DNA of 64,000 nt from Ascoidea rubescens DSM 1968 (GCF_001661345.1 NW_017962931.1:62001-126000), one strand, 5' to 3'. Shown: positions 52,372-63,548, counted from the stretch's first letter. A program made the numbers and translations. The notes: a model not told the origin generated them from the letters alone.

Positions 52372-53133
52372 TTAGTTGTTTGGAGGGGCGTTTTTGTTGT
52401 CTTTTAGAGATAATAAGATTGATTTGAATTTGGATCTGTCTCTGTTATCGATTGTGGTATTTGAGTTTTTTTTCAAGTCAATAATTGAGATGATATTGTT
52501 CCAGACTAGGTTATTTTCAATTTTACTGTTGAAAATTTCTCTCTTTTCTAGGAAGTCCAGCTCTTCGTTTTTTGTTTTATTGATGTTGATTTCCTTTTTT
52601 TTGTTGTAGTTTTCGTAAAACTGGTCGATTAGATTGTGAGCATTTTCTAAGATTTCATTTTTTTTATTTGAGGAGATTGCATCTTTTTTAGCTAGTTCCT
52701 TTTCGCGGTTAATTCTCCATTCTATTATCGCTTTTGATTCATTTTTTTGGGAGAAGTTTCTAGTTGAAGTAGTTGTGGTCGTGGTCGTGGTTATGTGGTT
52801 ATTGGTGTAATTGTAATTTGAAAATTCATTTTCAGAATCGGATAAGTCTTTTAAATCAAAATTGTTTGTATTAGAGAGATTGTCATTTAATTCTGGGAAT
52901 TGAGATTGAAATTGGTTAATTTCGTCATCTTGGATATCGTTGGAGATACTGTTAGTGTCATCATTGTTGTTGATGCTGTTGTTGTTGATATCGTTAATGT
53001 CGTTATCAGTTATAAATTCATTTTGGTCGCCTAGGAGTTGTTTTTCTCTTTCGAGAAAGTTACCACCAGTGGGATTAATATTGAGGACAACATCAGAATC
53101 CAAGTCTTGAATTGGAGGAAATTTTTCAGCCAT
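52372..53133 (-). CDS. CLC1: Clathrin light chain
   Basis: A 253-residue protein matching clathrin light chain: MAEKFPPIQDLD, a GGNFLEREKQLLGDQNEF block near residue 24 (the conserved DFLxREKxxLG motif), an acidic disordered linker, then a long amphipathic helix (IIEWRINREKELAKKDA, NAHNLIDQFYENYNKKKEIN) for heavy-chain binding, and the closing RDRSKFKSILLSLKDNKNAPP typical of the C-terminus. The light chain stabilises the triskelion hub and regulates coat assembly in endocytosis and Golgi-to-endosome transport. The start is the ATG at 53133. It diverges from ALG13 across about 408 bp. Confidence 0.88.
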   Translation of the reverse strand: MAEKFPPIQDLDSDVVLNINPTGGNFLEREKQLLGDQNEFITDNDINDINNNSINNNDDTNSISNDIQDDEINQFQSQFPELNDNLSNTNNFDLKDLSDSENEFSNYNYTNNHITTTTTTTTSTRNFSQKNESKAIIEWRINREKELAKKDAISSNKKNEILENAHNLIDQFYENYNKKKEININKTKNEELDFLEKREIFNSKIENNLVWNNIISIIDLKKNSNTTIDNRDRSKFKSILLSLKDNKNAPPNN

Positions 53134-53541
53134 GGTGGAAGATCGGTGGGTTCTTTTGTGATTTGATTGGTGTAAGATTGAGCAGATGGTGTGGTGATAG
53201 AGTTGAGTATCAGATTAATTATCAATGGAAGATCAGAAGAATATATCGGCGAAGTGAAAAAAGCGCAAAAAGGGGACAGCAAGAGAAGTGCGTGTTCCGT
53301 GCGTGTTCTGTGCGTGTTTGATGCGTGAGGAAAAAGAACAGCAAATACACGCATTTTCGATCGCAGAATGATAGCAGGATAAAAGAGAAGAGATGGATTT
53401 ATCAGATTGGTTTGCGCTGATAAGATAGCAGTATTAGATAATCCGTTGAGATATATTAGACTAGAGGCGAGAGATAATAATATTATGAATAGTGTAGATA
53501 GTGTGGATGGCAGTATGGATGATATGAACATTATGAACAGT
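53134..53541. other. Divergent promoter between CLC1 and ALG13
   Basis: About 400 bp holding the control region of both genes. A GTGCGTG-type motif is repeated three times at 53288-53322 (GCGTGTTCCGTGCG, CGTGTTCTGTGCG, CGTGTTTGATGCG), a 13-bp imperfect tandem unit. Several in-frame ATGs upstream of 53542 make the exact ALG13 start uncertain. Confidence 0.5.
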
Positions 53542-53803
53542 ATGAACAGTATTTTCATTACAAGTGGGATCACCAAGACGTTTAGTGAATTAATTGAGGT
53601 TGTGTTGGATCCTCTTTTTCTCAAATTTCTTGCATTGAATAACTACGATCAAATGTATTTCCAGTATGGCAATGAATTGGTCAAGGATAGGAACCAGAGT
53701 AAGGTTATATTTATGGAGTACTTGGAGAGACTATACAAGCTAATTGAGATGGATAGCGAGATCAGCGTTATAAGCGCCGATGTTATAAGCGCTGATAATA
53801 ATG

Positions 53804-53890
<87 letters not shown>

Positions 53891-54651
53891 TCAATGACAA
53901 TATTAATGACAATATCAATGACAATAACAATAACAATAACAATAGTAATAATAGTAATAATGACAGAAAAGATTGCATACACATTAATTTAAAGATTTAT
54001 GGTCAATTTGAATTGCAAATGAATTGCTATTCGATTTCAACTATAAACTACTTGAATGATATTAAGGTGTCTAATTTCATAATAACACATTCAGGAACAG
54101 GCACAATACTAGACATATTCAATATAAAATACAACAGTGATAATGAAGATGAAGATGAAAATAACTGCAGTTCAAATAATAGTGCGAATAATGGCTACAG
54201 CAACTACAAACTCTTGTCAATCATAAACAGCAACTTGATGGACAACCACCAGCTAGACATCTCGAAGGAATTCAAAGCAGCCAACTATCTTGACTATGTT
54301 GAGTTCAAGGGCCACAGCACAGACAGCACAAGCAGCACAAGCACCGGCAGTTGGGTCTCCAACACGCTCCGGAAACTTTCATGTGTTGCTCCCTTTCTCT
54401 CCAGCATTGTGAGCCAGGAAATGGCGGCACCCAAACAGAGCCATCCGACCCCGCAGCGCAGCACGCGCGGGCGTCTTCTCATCGGCAGCAGCAGCAGCAG
54501 CAGCATCGACCTCTCACACGCGAACCGAAACCTCTGCCGGCTTGTGAGCAAGATGCACGACCTCCTCACACATAACGTGCAGTTTGCACGCTTTTGTCCT
54601 CAGCGCCGCAGTCGGGTGCTCAACGACATCATCGACGACCTTCTCCGATAG
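53542..54651 (+). CDS. ALG13: Alg13, catalytic subunit of UDP-GlcNAc transferase
   Basis: A 369-residue GT28-type protein. It has FITSGITKTFSELIEVV (Rossmann start), YFQYGNEL, the FIITHSGTGTILDIF loop that binds UDP-GlcNAc, and SNLMDNHQLDISKEF. Together with the membrane protein Alg14 it adds the second GlcNAc to dolichol-linked oligosaccharide at the cytosolic face of the ER, the start of N-glycan assembly. A poly-Asn stretch of ~33 codons (AAT repeats, 53797-53888) interrupts the N-terminal half. The C-terminal ~110 residues (Ser/Thr/Arg) are rich in G+C and not conserved; S. cerevisiae Alg13 is 202 residues. The ATG at 53542 (MNSIFITSG) fits best; earlier in-frame ATGs exist. Confidence 0.82.
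53797..53888. repeat. AAT microsatellite encoding poly-Asn in ALG13
   Basis: About 30 near-perfect AAT triplets, continued by AAC/GAC/ATT variants. In frame it gives a poly-Asn tract within Alg13. Its length is likely to vary between strains. Confidence 0.85.
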
Positions 54652-55309
54652 GACCCTGCGCGGCTGGCATCAGAACCGTCTCTTTCTTCAGCGCGTTCTC
54701 CAACGCGGGCTGGTTGCAGCCTGGTGTTCGGCAAGCAGCTTGGTGTTTGGCACCGAGCGCTTGGGCGTTCGGCAGTTCGCTTGTGTTTTGTGCTAAAATC
54801 GTCAAAAATTCTCGTCGTGGAATCGCTTGAAATAGAAACAGGATAACTGCAGCATTGATATTTATACCAGAGCTCAGACCTTCTTTCTTTTGTTGCACCC
54901 ACCCTCAGCTGGTTTTTCTTTCTCTTCCTTCTGCTGTTTCTACTGCCTCTGCTGCCTCTGTTTCTGTTGCTGCTCACTTTTCTCTCTCTCCAGACACCAA
55001 CTTCCTCGACCCTGGTGGTGAATTGTGCTCCCTGATCTTTTCTTTCTTGTCCTTCTCTCGTTTCCTTCTAAAAATACCCTTCATAAGCCATAATAATTTC
55101 CACTCACCTCAAAGACACCACCTTCACTATCCTCGATTTCAACTGTTTTCTCGAGACAAAACCACAATCTATAGAAGCACACACACTTCTATTCTTCCTA
55201 TATTCTTGCTTATATCCTTACCTATATCCTTACCTATATTTTTACCTGCATCCTCACCACTCTCTTCCTATTCCTGCCTCCCTATTAATACCTCTACTCT
55301 TGCTCAGAA
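54652..55309. other. Intergenic: KRE6 promoter with repeat motifs
   Basis: 658 bp upstream of KRE6. The start is GC-rich and holds three copies of an 11-bp motif GGYGTTYGGCA at 54723, 54742 and 54764. Nearer KRE6 is C/T-rich, with three tandem CCTATATCCTTA-like units at 55200-55250. Frames here are not protein-like. Confidence 0.55.
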
Positions 55310-57772
55310 ATGGCCCACTCCAGAAATCTAACTGGATCGAATAACATAGACTTGGATCCAAATGAGCTTCCCAATAACAACAATCCAGACTCTCAGAATT
55401 ACACTACATCAAATCCATTTAGCGATAGTAAGTCAAACTTGATCAATACCCCTGCTCAAGGTAACGTCAACGACCATAATAACCATAATAACCACAACAA
55501 TATCGATGATGGCCCAATATCCATTAATTCTTCTGATTCCTTGGAAACTTCAATTTCTCCAAATATCCTACATTCAAACGAAACCATCAACGATATCAAC
55601 CTCAATAACAATCTCGCTAATCCCAATGCTACTAATAATAACGTAAACAACGCTGTCAATAATATAGCTTCAAATCACCAACCCAACACCTCTGATAACT
55701 TTAACAACAACAATAAAAATATTATTATTGATAACAATAATATTGGTAACAACAACAAATATTACACAAATGATTCCTCAAACTCTCTCAACAGCGATTC
55801 TCCTTTAAATAACAACAACATTAATAATGACATCAATAACGGCATAAATCGATATACCTTCAACCCTTCTTTTTCTTCTTCAAACCTATTACAAACTCCT
55901 TCTTTATCTTCCCACACTTTCGATAAATACGTTCCTCCAGAATTCGATAGATATCCTGCTTTAACGAGCAACTCAAGAGTGACCTCTGTAGCTGCCTCGA
56001 TTACCTCAAAATCTTCTTTTCTACACTCAAACAGCAACAGCAACAGCAACAACAACAACAACAACAACAATAATAATAATAGTAATAACAACAATAGAAG
56101 CCTTAATGATCTCAATAATCAAAATCATCATCACCACCACAACCATAGCAGCAACATCCTCAACTCTTCATCCGATTTCCAATCCTCAACCAAAAGCTCC
56201 AACAGTCCCTTTGTCATGGACACTGACTACTCGCCCTTTGGTGGCTATCCTGCCTCCTCCTTTCCTCTACATATAGACGAAAAAGAACCCGACGACTACC
56301 TTCACAACCCTGACCCAATTGAAGATGCAAAGTACGAAAAACACCACTTCTATTACGATCTCAAATCAATGGACAAGAGATCAATCTGTGGCCTAATCAC
56401 CTTCATTTGTCTCTTCATTGGCGCAATCCTATTGTTCATCATCTTGCCAATATTAACCTTCACTGGTGCTGGCTACAGAGTTAAGCCACAAACTTTAGAA
56501 CTACTATCCTCATACCAATACTCCTCTCTATCCGCCATCAGATCTTCATTAATCGACCCCGACACTCCCACAGAAGCTCTCACTTCAGTCGCAAGAGATA
56601 ATTCAGACTGGGAACTAGTCTTTTCCGACGAATTCAATAAAGAAGGTAGAACCTTTTACGATGGTGACGACCAGTTCTGGACTGCCCCAGACTTCCATTA
56701 CGCTGCCACAAGAGATTTAGAATGGTACGACCCCGACGCTGCAACAACTGCCAATGGTACTCTAGTCCTAAGAATGGATGCAATTCAAAACCACGACCTC
56801 TTCTATAGATCCGGCATGCTTCAATCTTGGAACAAAATGTGCTACACACAGGGCAAAATTGAAGTTAGTGCAATGCTCCCAAACTTTGGTAATGTCACAG
56901 GTCTATGGCCTGGTATCTGGACAATGGGCAACATCGCCCGACCTGGTTATTTAGCCTCAACTGAAGGTGTCTGGCCTTACTCCTATGAAGACTGCGATGC
57001 CGGTATCACCCCCAACCAATCTTCTCCTGATGGCATCAGCTATCTACCTGGTCAAAAACTAAACTCCTGTACCTGCAAAGGTGAAGATCATCCAAATAGA
57101 GGCATCGGTAGAGGTGCCCCGGAAATTGATGTCATTGAAGGTGCTATCGACACTAACGTCGGTGTAGGTGTTGCTTCTCAATCAATGCAAATTGCTCCCT
57201 ACGATATCTGGTACGTTCCTGACTATGATTATGTAGAAATCTACAATGATACTGTCGCCTCTATGAATACTTACTGTGGTGGTCCCTTCCAACAAGCTCT
57301 ATCTGCAACTGCTACCTTAAATGTAACTTGGTATGAATTTGGTGATTACACTCCTCATTTCCAAAAATTCGGCTTTGAATACCTTAATGACAATGAAAAC
57401 GGTTATGTTCAATGGTTTATAGGCGACGATCCAACCTTAACTGTTCACGCTCCAAGTTTACATCCAAATGGTAACATTGGTTGGAGAAGAATATCAAAGG
57501 AACCGATGTCTGTGATTTTGAATCTAGGTGTATCAAATAACTGGGCCTACATTGACTGGCCCTCAATTCGTTTCCCTGCAAAAATGAGAATCGATTATGT
57601 TAGAATCTATCAACCTTCCAATGCTAAAAGTGTCACTTGTGATCCTGATGCTTATCCAACTTATAACTATATCCAAGATCACTTAAAGGCCTATACAAAT
57701 CCAAACTATACCACTTGGAATGAAGCTGGTTACTCTTTCCCAAAAAATAGACTCACAGGTGACTGTACTTGA
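55310..57772 (+). CDS. KRE6: Kre6/Skn1-type beta-1,6-glucan synthesis protein
   Basis: A type II membrane protein of 820 residues. The Asn-rich cytosolic N-terminus (~360 residues) is followed by one membrane span (GLITFICLFIGAILLFIILP, 362-385) and a luminal GH16-like domain. The catalytic-type motif EIDVIE has E605, D607 and E610, preceded by GRGAP and with SWNKMCYTQGKIEVSAMLP. Luminal NxS/T sites are frequent. Kre6 and its paralogue Skn1 are required for cell-wall beta-1,6-glucan and localise to the Golgi/ER and growth sites. The start is the ATG at 55310. Only one family member is in this window, so Kre6 and Skn1 cannot be told apart. Confidence 0.92.
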   Translation: MAHSRNLTGSNNIDLDPNELPNNNNPDSQNYTTSNPFSDSKSNLINTPAQGNVNDHNNHNNHNNIDDGPISINSSDSLETSISPNILHSNETINDINLNNNLANPNATNNNVNNAVNNIASNHQPNTSDNFNNNNKNIIIDNNNIGNNNKYYTNDSSNSLNSDSPLNNNNINNDINNGINRYTFNPSFSSSNLLQTPSLSSHTFDKYVPPEFDRYPALTSNSRVTSVAASITSKSSFLHSNSNSNSNNNNNNNNNNNSNNNNRSLNDLNNQNHHHHHNHSSNILNSSSDFQSSTKSSNSPFVMDTDYSPFGGYPASSFPLHIDEKEPDDYLHNPDPIEDAKYEKHHFYYDLKSMDKRSICGLITFICLFIGAILLFIILPILTFTGAGYRVKPQTLELLSSYQYSSLSAIRSSLIDPDTPTEALTSVARDNSDWELVFSDEFNKEGRTFYDGDDQFWTAPDFHYAATRDLEWYDPDAATTANGTLVLRMDAIQNHDLFYRSGMLQSWNKMCYTQGKIEVSAMLPNFGNVTGLWPGIWTMGNIARPGYLASTEGVWPYSYEDCDAGITPNQSSPDGISYLPGQKLNSCTCKGEDHPNRGIGRGAPEIDVIEGAIDTNVGVGVASQSMQIAPYDIWYVPDYDYVEIYNDTVASMNTYCGGPFQQALSATATLNVTWYEFGDYTPHFQKFGFEYLNDNENGYVQWFIGDDPTLTVHAPSLHPNGNIGWRRISKEPMSVILNLGVSNNWAYIDWPSIRFPAKMRIDYVRIYQPSNAKSVTCDPDAYPTYNYIQDHLKAYTNPNYTTWNEAGYSFPKNRLTGDCT

Positions 57773-58883
57773 ACTTAATCAACCAGATAAAAAAAAATAC
57801 AATATAAAAATATAATAAAAAATAAAAAAACAAAAAAAAACAATTATCTTCAATTGTTACTGGAAATTTAACTGCAAGTGAATGTTCTTAAATTTTTATT
57901 CAAACTAGTGTCATTATAGTATATTTTTTTAATATTTGCATAAACTATATTTTCTTTCTTTTTCATTTATTTAATTTACTTACTTACTTATTTATTTATT
58001 GAGCTGGTATGTGAAAACAAATCTTAATATTTTTTTATATTCAAAAGTATTGTTTTAATATGCTCTTTTATATTAATTGGTTGTATCCAGTAAAAAAAAA
58101 AGGTTTCATTGTGCGAAATTGATATCTTTTCTAATTTATTTTTAAATTTCTTGGCTTTATATTTTTATCATCAATTGATACTTGTTATCAATTAAACTGT
58201 TTAATTCATTCTTAAATTTCACTTATTAACTTTTTCTTTTTCTTTTTCTTTTTATTTGTTTCATTTTTATTTTATTTTAAACTCTACTTTAGATATAAAT
58301 ATTTCCATTTTTTTTATTTTCTCCTTTGAGGATCAGTTTAGTTTTGTTAAAGTGACAAATAAAAGATTTTTAAACATGTCAGTGAAAAATTTTTGAGTTT
58401 CTTTTCTATTATTTATTGTTCATGATTTTATTATTTAACTATTATATTCACTTATCCTAGTTATCCACTCTATTATTTTGCACCATGAAATTCAAAATCT
58501 ATTACAAAATAATTATTTTATTAAACCGACAATTACTATATAGATGGAAGATTAAACATTTTAATACATTTTTTAAAAAGAAAAATCAACAAAAAAATAT
58601 CACAAAAACTTTTAAAATATTAATATCAAAATTAAAATCAAAATTAAAAACAAAAACAAACTCAGAAACAAAATAAAAAAAAAAATAAATTAATGTAAGG
58701 TAAAGTAAAGTAAAGTAAAAAAATATATATATATCGATATATAAAAATAAAAAACCACATGATAAATAATTAAACTGAAAAATACAAAAAAATTAAGAGT
58801 CTTTAATAAATTAAAATAAAAAAAAATTAAAATTATGGAAAATCTAATTTATAGTATTATTGATTTTTCTTAAAAGAAAATGC
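57773..58883. other. Convergent intergenic region KRE6/BUD4
   Basis: About 1.1 kb, very AT-rich, between convergent stops, so both terminators lie here. An ATG frame at 58485-58676 (63 codons, Lys/Ile/Phe-rich) is probably chance. GTAAA repeats lie near 58694-58718 and an AT dinucleotide run near 58720-58740. No RNA gene recognised. Confidence 0.6.
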
Positions 58884-61800
58884 TCAAGAACCCATAGATT
58901 GTTGATACAAATATTTTATCCATGGTTGACGAAATTGGTTTCGACTGATAACTTTGTCCAATGCTGCAATCCACTTTTGCTTTTCAGAAGCATTTTCTGC
59001 AACAAATTCAATAACTTCATTATTGGAAAATTTTATTTTAAATCCTTGATTCATTAAGATTTCCTCACTTAAATTTCTTCTAGCTGCAGGATGGCCATCT
59101 TTTGAATGATTGTTATTAGCAAAAGCACTACCAGCCAACGCATAGCTTTTATTTCCCTTTTCAGTAATTAATGCAGTGGCCTTGGATAAATTAATTTTAG
59201 CTCTAGTTTTCTTTGATATTTCATTATGTGCAACAAAATCAGTTCCAATCAACTTGAAAAATCTTCTTTTCAAATAGTTACAATCACCGCCATCCTGTAA
59301 TAAGTAACCATCATTATATACAGAAAGTTGCTTCATATATTCATTAATTGAATCATATGCAAATTCAATGCTGGGTGGAAATATTTCATTTTTTTTGGTT
59401 CTAGGTATGAATAACATTTGCAACTCCAACTTTCCAATTCTGTATGGTTGTTTTTTCACAAATGCATCGGTTTTGGAATCTTTGGTAACTTCCCACTCAT
59501 TAAAACAAGTGACATCAAAATTGCATGCTTTCCCGTTTATTAATGGTTCATATTGTTGAAAATCAACATATGCTCTAGCAAAGGAACCATCTCTCGCCAT
59601 TATATTATCCCAAGGATCATCGTTATCAACTTTAGTAATAAATTTCTTTTGAGATTTATAAATAATTTTAGATCCAAACAAACCGCCAAATCTCTTTTTC
59701 TTTATTGGAACCTTTTCAGTGATTTCAACAACCTTGTTTTGAGATTTATAATTATATTCGGCCTTGAGGGTTAAAATGAATTCCAAATTATCGCCAACGG
59801 TTAGCTCAAATTCTTGATTAATTGCTGAGAAATCATTCAATTCTAAGTTTGGAGTAGAAATACAATGAATACCATTGTCTAATATTAAGTGAAATTTTGC
59901 TTCATGTCTCTCTAAACCAGGTAATTCCAAACTTTTTAAGCCAACAATCTTAACATACAATCTACCTTTATCATTGTTTGGTAAATTCACATCCAAAAAT
60001 GTACTACGCTGTTCTAATATCTCGAGTTGTTTGGCTTTTCTAGCTTTTTTATCCAATAGCTCTGGATCATTTTCATCGGGTTTCAGTTGTTCGTTAAAAT
60101 TTTCTTGATCGATAGTAATAGGTTTTTCAGCTTTTTCTTTTAAAGCTCTGGATTTTCTCTTTTTCATATTAATATCATTAGAACCAACAGAAATTCGGTT
60201 GTTGCTAGCAGTACTGGTGGCTGAGCTAATTCTAGATTGATGAGAAATTAAAGACGATTTTTGTGATTGAGAACTGTTTCTATTAGATTCTTTTTCTTGC
60301 AAATCAAATTCAAACTTTGCTTTGGCCTGTTGTTCCTTTAGCATATTAGAATAGGCATGAGGATGTTTTTCCTTATTGTTACTTTCCAAATTGTCACTGG
60401 CATACATTCCACTTCTATTAGAGTTTTCATCTTCAATAAAAGATAATCTATCTATATTATTTTTTCTATTATCTTTAGATTTTGCAACAATCAATTTGCT
60501 GTTTCTCCTAAGAATATAGCCTCTATTGTGTTTTCTATTTATTTTCTCGTATTCGTTTTTCAAATCATCCTCCATATCAGAGTTTTCAAAAGTTTGTTCT
60601 GGTAATAAAGGTCGTGGTTTTTCGGATAAAATATCTGCGATATGTTGAATTTCACGACCAGTGTTATCACAATCCAAGAAATTTTCGTCATGAAATTTGG
60701 CTTTGTTAGCTATATGAGCATTAACATCATCTTCTAGAGAATCTTCATCATCACTACCACTTCCTCTGTTAATTGTATCGTTAATAAAATGATTACCGGT
60801 TCCTGCAGCATTCAAATTATTTGAATCAATTTGGGTTGATGGTCTTCTACTGTTGTTTTCTGGAAAGTTCACAAAAGACAGAGATTCGTTGCTGTTATTA
60901 GCATTAGTAGAATTCAGTGGTTTACCATATGGATGACCTGTTATTTGTTTTTTGGCTTGCATGATTTTTTTGACATCATCTTGGTTCATACTGGGAAAAC
61001 TTCTCATACTTGAACTTCTAATAGTTGTATTTTTTCCATACTGAGGATTTAATGTACTTGCTTCTACCTTATTATTAGCAGCAGCCCAAAGTTTATGAAT
61101 ATCATCATCAGAAGCAAATGAATCATGGTTATTTCTTGATGCAAATAGATGAGGAGGTCTGAAATTTTCATCCATGAAATCATTATAATCGTTTTTATGC
61201 ATCTCTTGGTTTTGTTGCAGAATTTTTGTCAAGATATCAGTAGCAAAACCAGATGAATTATCCATGGTTGATTCCTCGAGTTTAAGAAAAGGAAGGTTTT
61301 TTTTTGACTGGGATCTCAGATGATCAAAAGTAGATTCACCCAAAGGGTATTCAGATGGTTCAATATCGTCTAAGAATCTACTACCATCTTCTCTTTTGAT
61401 AGATTCGCTTTTTATAATAGGTTTGTATCCTTTGTTATTTATTTTAGAATTAGACGATTCTTCTTCTTCTTCTAATTCGTCATCTTCTTGAACATTAGAT
61501 AAATCGGCATGAGCATTAAAATTGACAGGTAAAAATGAGATTTGTTGATTTGAAGTATCATCAAAATTAGAAACATCTTCAGTAATTAAACTATTATTTG
61601 TAACATCATCATAAATTTCAGTTGTGGTATCATTATATGCACTCTTGAATCTATTTGATGGTTGTTGTAATAGTTCATTATTTTCATTAATAACTTTATT
61701 ATAAAAGGAGAAATTTTCCAATTGAAGATTATCTGTATTTTTTTGCAATATTTCTTCTTGCTCTGTTGATTCCAAAATATCCTTTTCCAATTTATTTAGG

Positions 61801-63548
61801 TTGGCTTCATTAGTGGAAGTATTAGCTTCATCATCTTCCTCCTCGTCTTCATCAGAGTCTGAGTAAGTATCATTATCAAAAGTATCCATGTCTTCGTTTT
61901 TAACATTGATATTATTATTGAGTTGAATTTGAGGAGATTGTTCCATTTTAATTCTTAAGGGATTTGGGTTATTTTGATTAGATTTTGAGTTTGAGTTTGA
62001 ATTTGAATTAAGTGGCAATTCTTCATTTGATTTGAATTTTGGTTTAGTAGGAGATAATTCTTCACTCGTTCCCATTACTTTATTGGCAGATTCGTCTTCA
62101 GTATCTTCAGTATCTTCAGTATCTTCAGAATAGTAGGATGATTCTTCCTTTAAAGGTTCTTGTAAAATACTGTTATTATTAACAGTGTTATTATTAATAT
62201 TATTAATATTGTTATTGTTTTGAATTTTATTATTATTAATATTACTGTTATTATCAATATTATTGTTATTATTAATATTATTGTTATTATTATTATCGTC
62301 ATCATTTAAAGATAATTCTTTAAAATTTTGATCTAAAAATGAATCATTATGATGTATAACCGAATCATTATTTGATATAAATCTGTTAATGTTATTGATG
62401 GAAGATTGATTTTTTGAGTATTCACTTGTGAAGTTAAATTGGTGGTATTGATTAAATTGGTTATTAAAAAAATTATTTGAATCAAATTGATTTGAATTAA
62501 ATTGGTTGTTGTTATTGTTATTGTTGTTGTTGTTGTTATTATCTCTTAATTTTGGGATCACGATTGATTGAGCTGGATAGTTATTGTCCAGTAAATTGTA
62601 TAAGATTGAGTTATCATTATTATTTTGATTTAGATTTTGATTAAGTTCAGTCATATCAGTTAGATTATTGGAGAAGTTATTAGTATCATCACCGTAATTA
62701 CTGCTACAATTAAATGAAGATAAATCGTTGTAGGAAGTATTTTGAGGCATCGGTGGTAAGGGTTTAAAATTATGTGAGATTGAATTTTTAATTATGTTGT
62801 TATTTGCTGTATTATCATTGTTTGCGATGTTATTAGACAAATTTGGAGACAAATTTGGAACAGAACTTGAAATGGCTATATTTTTGTTAATATTTTTAAT
62901 GTTGTTATTGTTATTGTCATTGTCATTGTAATTGTCATTGTTTGAGATAAAATTTGGATTTGGATTAGGATTAGGATTAGGATTGGAGGTATTATTCGAA
63001 GAAAGATTTGGAGTGTTATTAGAATTTAAACTAAATTGGAAAAATTTTTGAGCAGTATTAAAATTCTGAAAATTTAGACTTAAATTTAAATTTTGGTTTA
63101 GATTTTGGTTTGAGCTTTTATTGCTATTGTTATCACTAGAAAAGGAGCCATCGTTGCTCATTGACATTGACATTGATGATTCATCGCTACTGAGCTTTTC
63201 GAATTCCAAGATTTGAGGGTTTGATTCGAAACAAACTTTTTTAGTAGTTGGAGCATCTCTAAATCTTGCACTTAGGGAGGATTTCAAGGCAGGAGCTGGT
63301 TGCAGCTGATGTTTTTGCTGTTGCTGTTGTTGCTGTTGTAATGGCAACGAGGAAGTTGAAGAGGATTCTAGTTTTATTAATGGAGAAGGAAAGGGTAGGG
63401 GTAAAGAAGAGGTTGATGAGGATTGTAAATTGAAAAAATTGAATTTTTTGTTGTCAGTTTCGTCTTTGATCTGGACATTATTGTTGTTTGGAATGAGATT
63501 GGGCTTTGAATTAGAATCTTCAACTTTGATATTTGATGTTGAAGGCAT
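58884..63548 (-). CDS. BUD4: Bud4, anillin-like bud-site/septin ring protein
   Basis: A 1,554-residue protein. The N-terminal ~1,150 residues are disordered and Asn/Ser/Asp-rich. The conserved C-terminus begins with an anillin homology/C2-like segment (GRLYVKIVGLKSLELPGLERHEA, ~1190-1270) and ends with a PH domain (~1395-1535: YNDGYLLQDGGDCNYLKRRFF … EKQKWIAALDKVI). This order matches Bud4/anillin. Bud4 scaffolds septin rings with Bud3 and marks axial bud sites. The real start ATG is at 63548 (MPSTSNIKVED); the frame extends a few codons further without ATG. S. cerevisiae Bud4 is 1,447 residues. Confidence 0.88.
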   Translation of the reverse strand: MPSTSNIKVEDSNSKPNLIPNNNNVQIKDETDNKKFNFFNLQSSSTSSLPLPFPSPLIKLESSSTSSLPLQQQQQQQQKHQLQPAPALKSSLSARFRDAPTTKKVCFESNPQILEFEKLSSDESSMSMSMSNDGSFSSDNNSNKSSNQNLNQNLNLSLNFQNFNTAQKFFQFSLNSNNTPNLSSNNTSNPNPNPNPNPNFISNNDNYNDNDNNNNNIKNINKNIAISSSVPNLSPNLSNNIANNDNTANNNIIKNSISHNFKPLPPMPQNTSYNDLSSFNCSSNYGDDTNNFSNNLTDMTELNQNLNQNNNDNSILYNLLDNNYPAQSIVIPKLRDNNNNNNNNNNNNQFNSNQFDSNNFFNNQFNQYHQFNFTSEYSKNQSSINNINRFISNNDSVIHHNDSFLDQNFKELSLNDDDNNNNNNINNNNNIDNNSNINNNKIQNNNNINNINNNTVNNNSILQEPLKEESSYYSEDTEDTEDTEDESANKVMGTSEELSPTKPKFKSNEELPLNSNSNSNSKSNQNNPNPLRIKMEQSPQIQLNNNINVKNEDMDTFDNDTYSDSDEDEEEDDEANTSTNEANLNKLEKDILESTEQEEILQKNTDNLQLENFSFYNKVINENNELLQQPSNRFKSAYNDTTTEIYDDVTNNSLITEDVSNFDDTSNQQISFLPVNFNAHADLSNVQEDDELEEEEESSNSKINNKGYKPIIKSESIKREDGSRFLDDIEPSEYPLGESTFDHLRSQSKKNLPFLKLEESTMDNSSGFATDILTKILQQNQEMHKNDYNDFMDENFRPPHLFASRNNHDSFASDDDIHKLWAAANNKVEASTLNPQYGKNTTIRSSSMRSFPSMNQDDVKKIMQAKKQITGHPYGKPLNSTNANNSNESLSFVNFPENNSRRPSTQIDSNNLNAAGTGNHFINDTINRGSGSDDEDSLEDDVNAHIANKAKFHDENFLDCDNTGREIQHIADILSEKPRPLLPEQTFENSDMEDDLKNEYEKINRKHNRGYILRRNSKLIVAKSKDNRKNNIDRLSFIEDENSNRSGMYASDNLESNNKEKHPHAYSNMLKEQQAKAKFEFDLQEKESNRNSSQSQKSSLISHQSRISSATSTASNNRISVGSNDINMKKRKSRALKEKAEKPITIDQENFNEQLKPDENDPELLDKKARKAKQLEILEQRSTFLDVNLPNNDKGRLYVKIVGLKSLELPGLERHEAKFHLILDNGIHCISTPNLELNDFSAINQEFELTVGDNLEFILTLKAEYNYKSQNKVVEITEKVPIKKKRFGGLFGSKIIYKSQKKFITKVDNDDPWDNIMARDGSFARAYVDFQQYEPLINGKACNFDVTCFNEWEVTKDSKTDAFVKKQPYRIGKLELQMLFIPRTKKNEIFPPSIEFAYDSINEYMKQLSVYNDGYLLQDGGDCNYLKRRFFKLIGTDFVAHNEISKKTRAKINLSKATALITEKGNKSYALAGSAFANNNHSKDGHPAARRNLSEEILMNQGFKIKFSNNEVIEFVAENASEKQKWIAALDKVISRNQFRQPWIKYLYQQSMGS

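Noticed and set aside
54855-55331. 158-codon frame overlapping the KRE6 start
   Set aside because: A C/T-rich promoter read as Ser/Pro/Leu. It has no ATG start and runs over the well-supported KRE6 ATG.
58485-58676. 63-codon ORF in the KRE6/BUD4 convergent spacer
   Set aside because: Lys/Ile/Phe-only composition expected from AT-rich DNA; no promoter space or motif.
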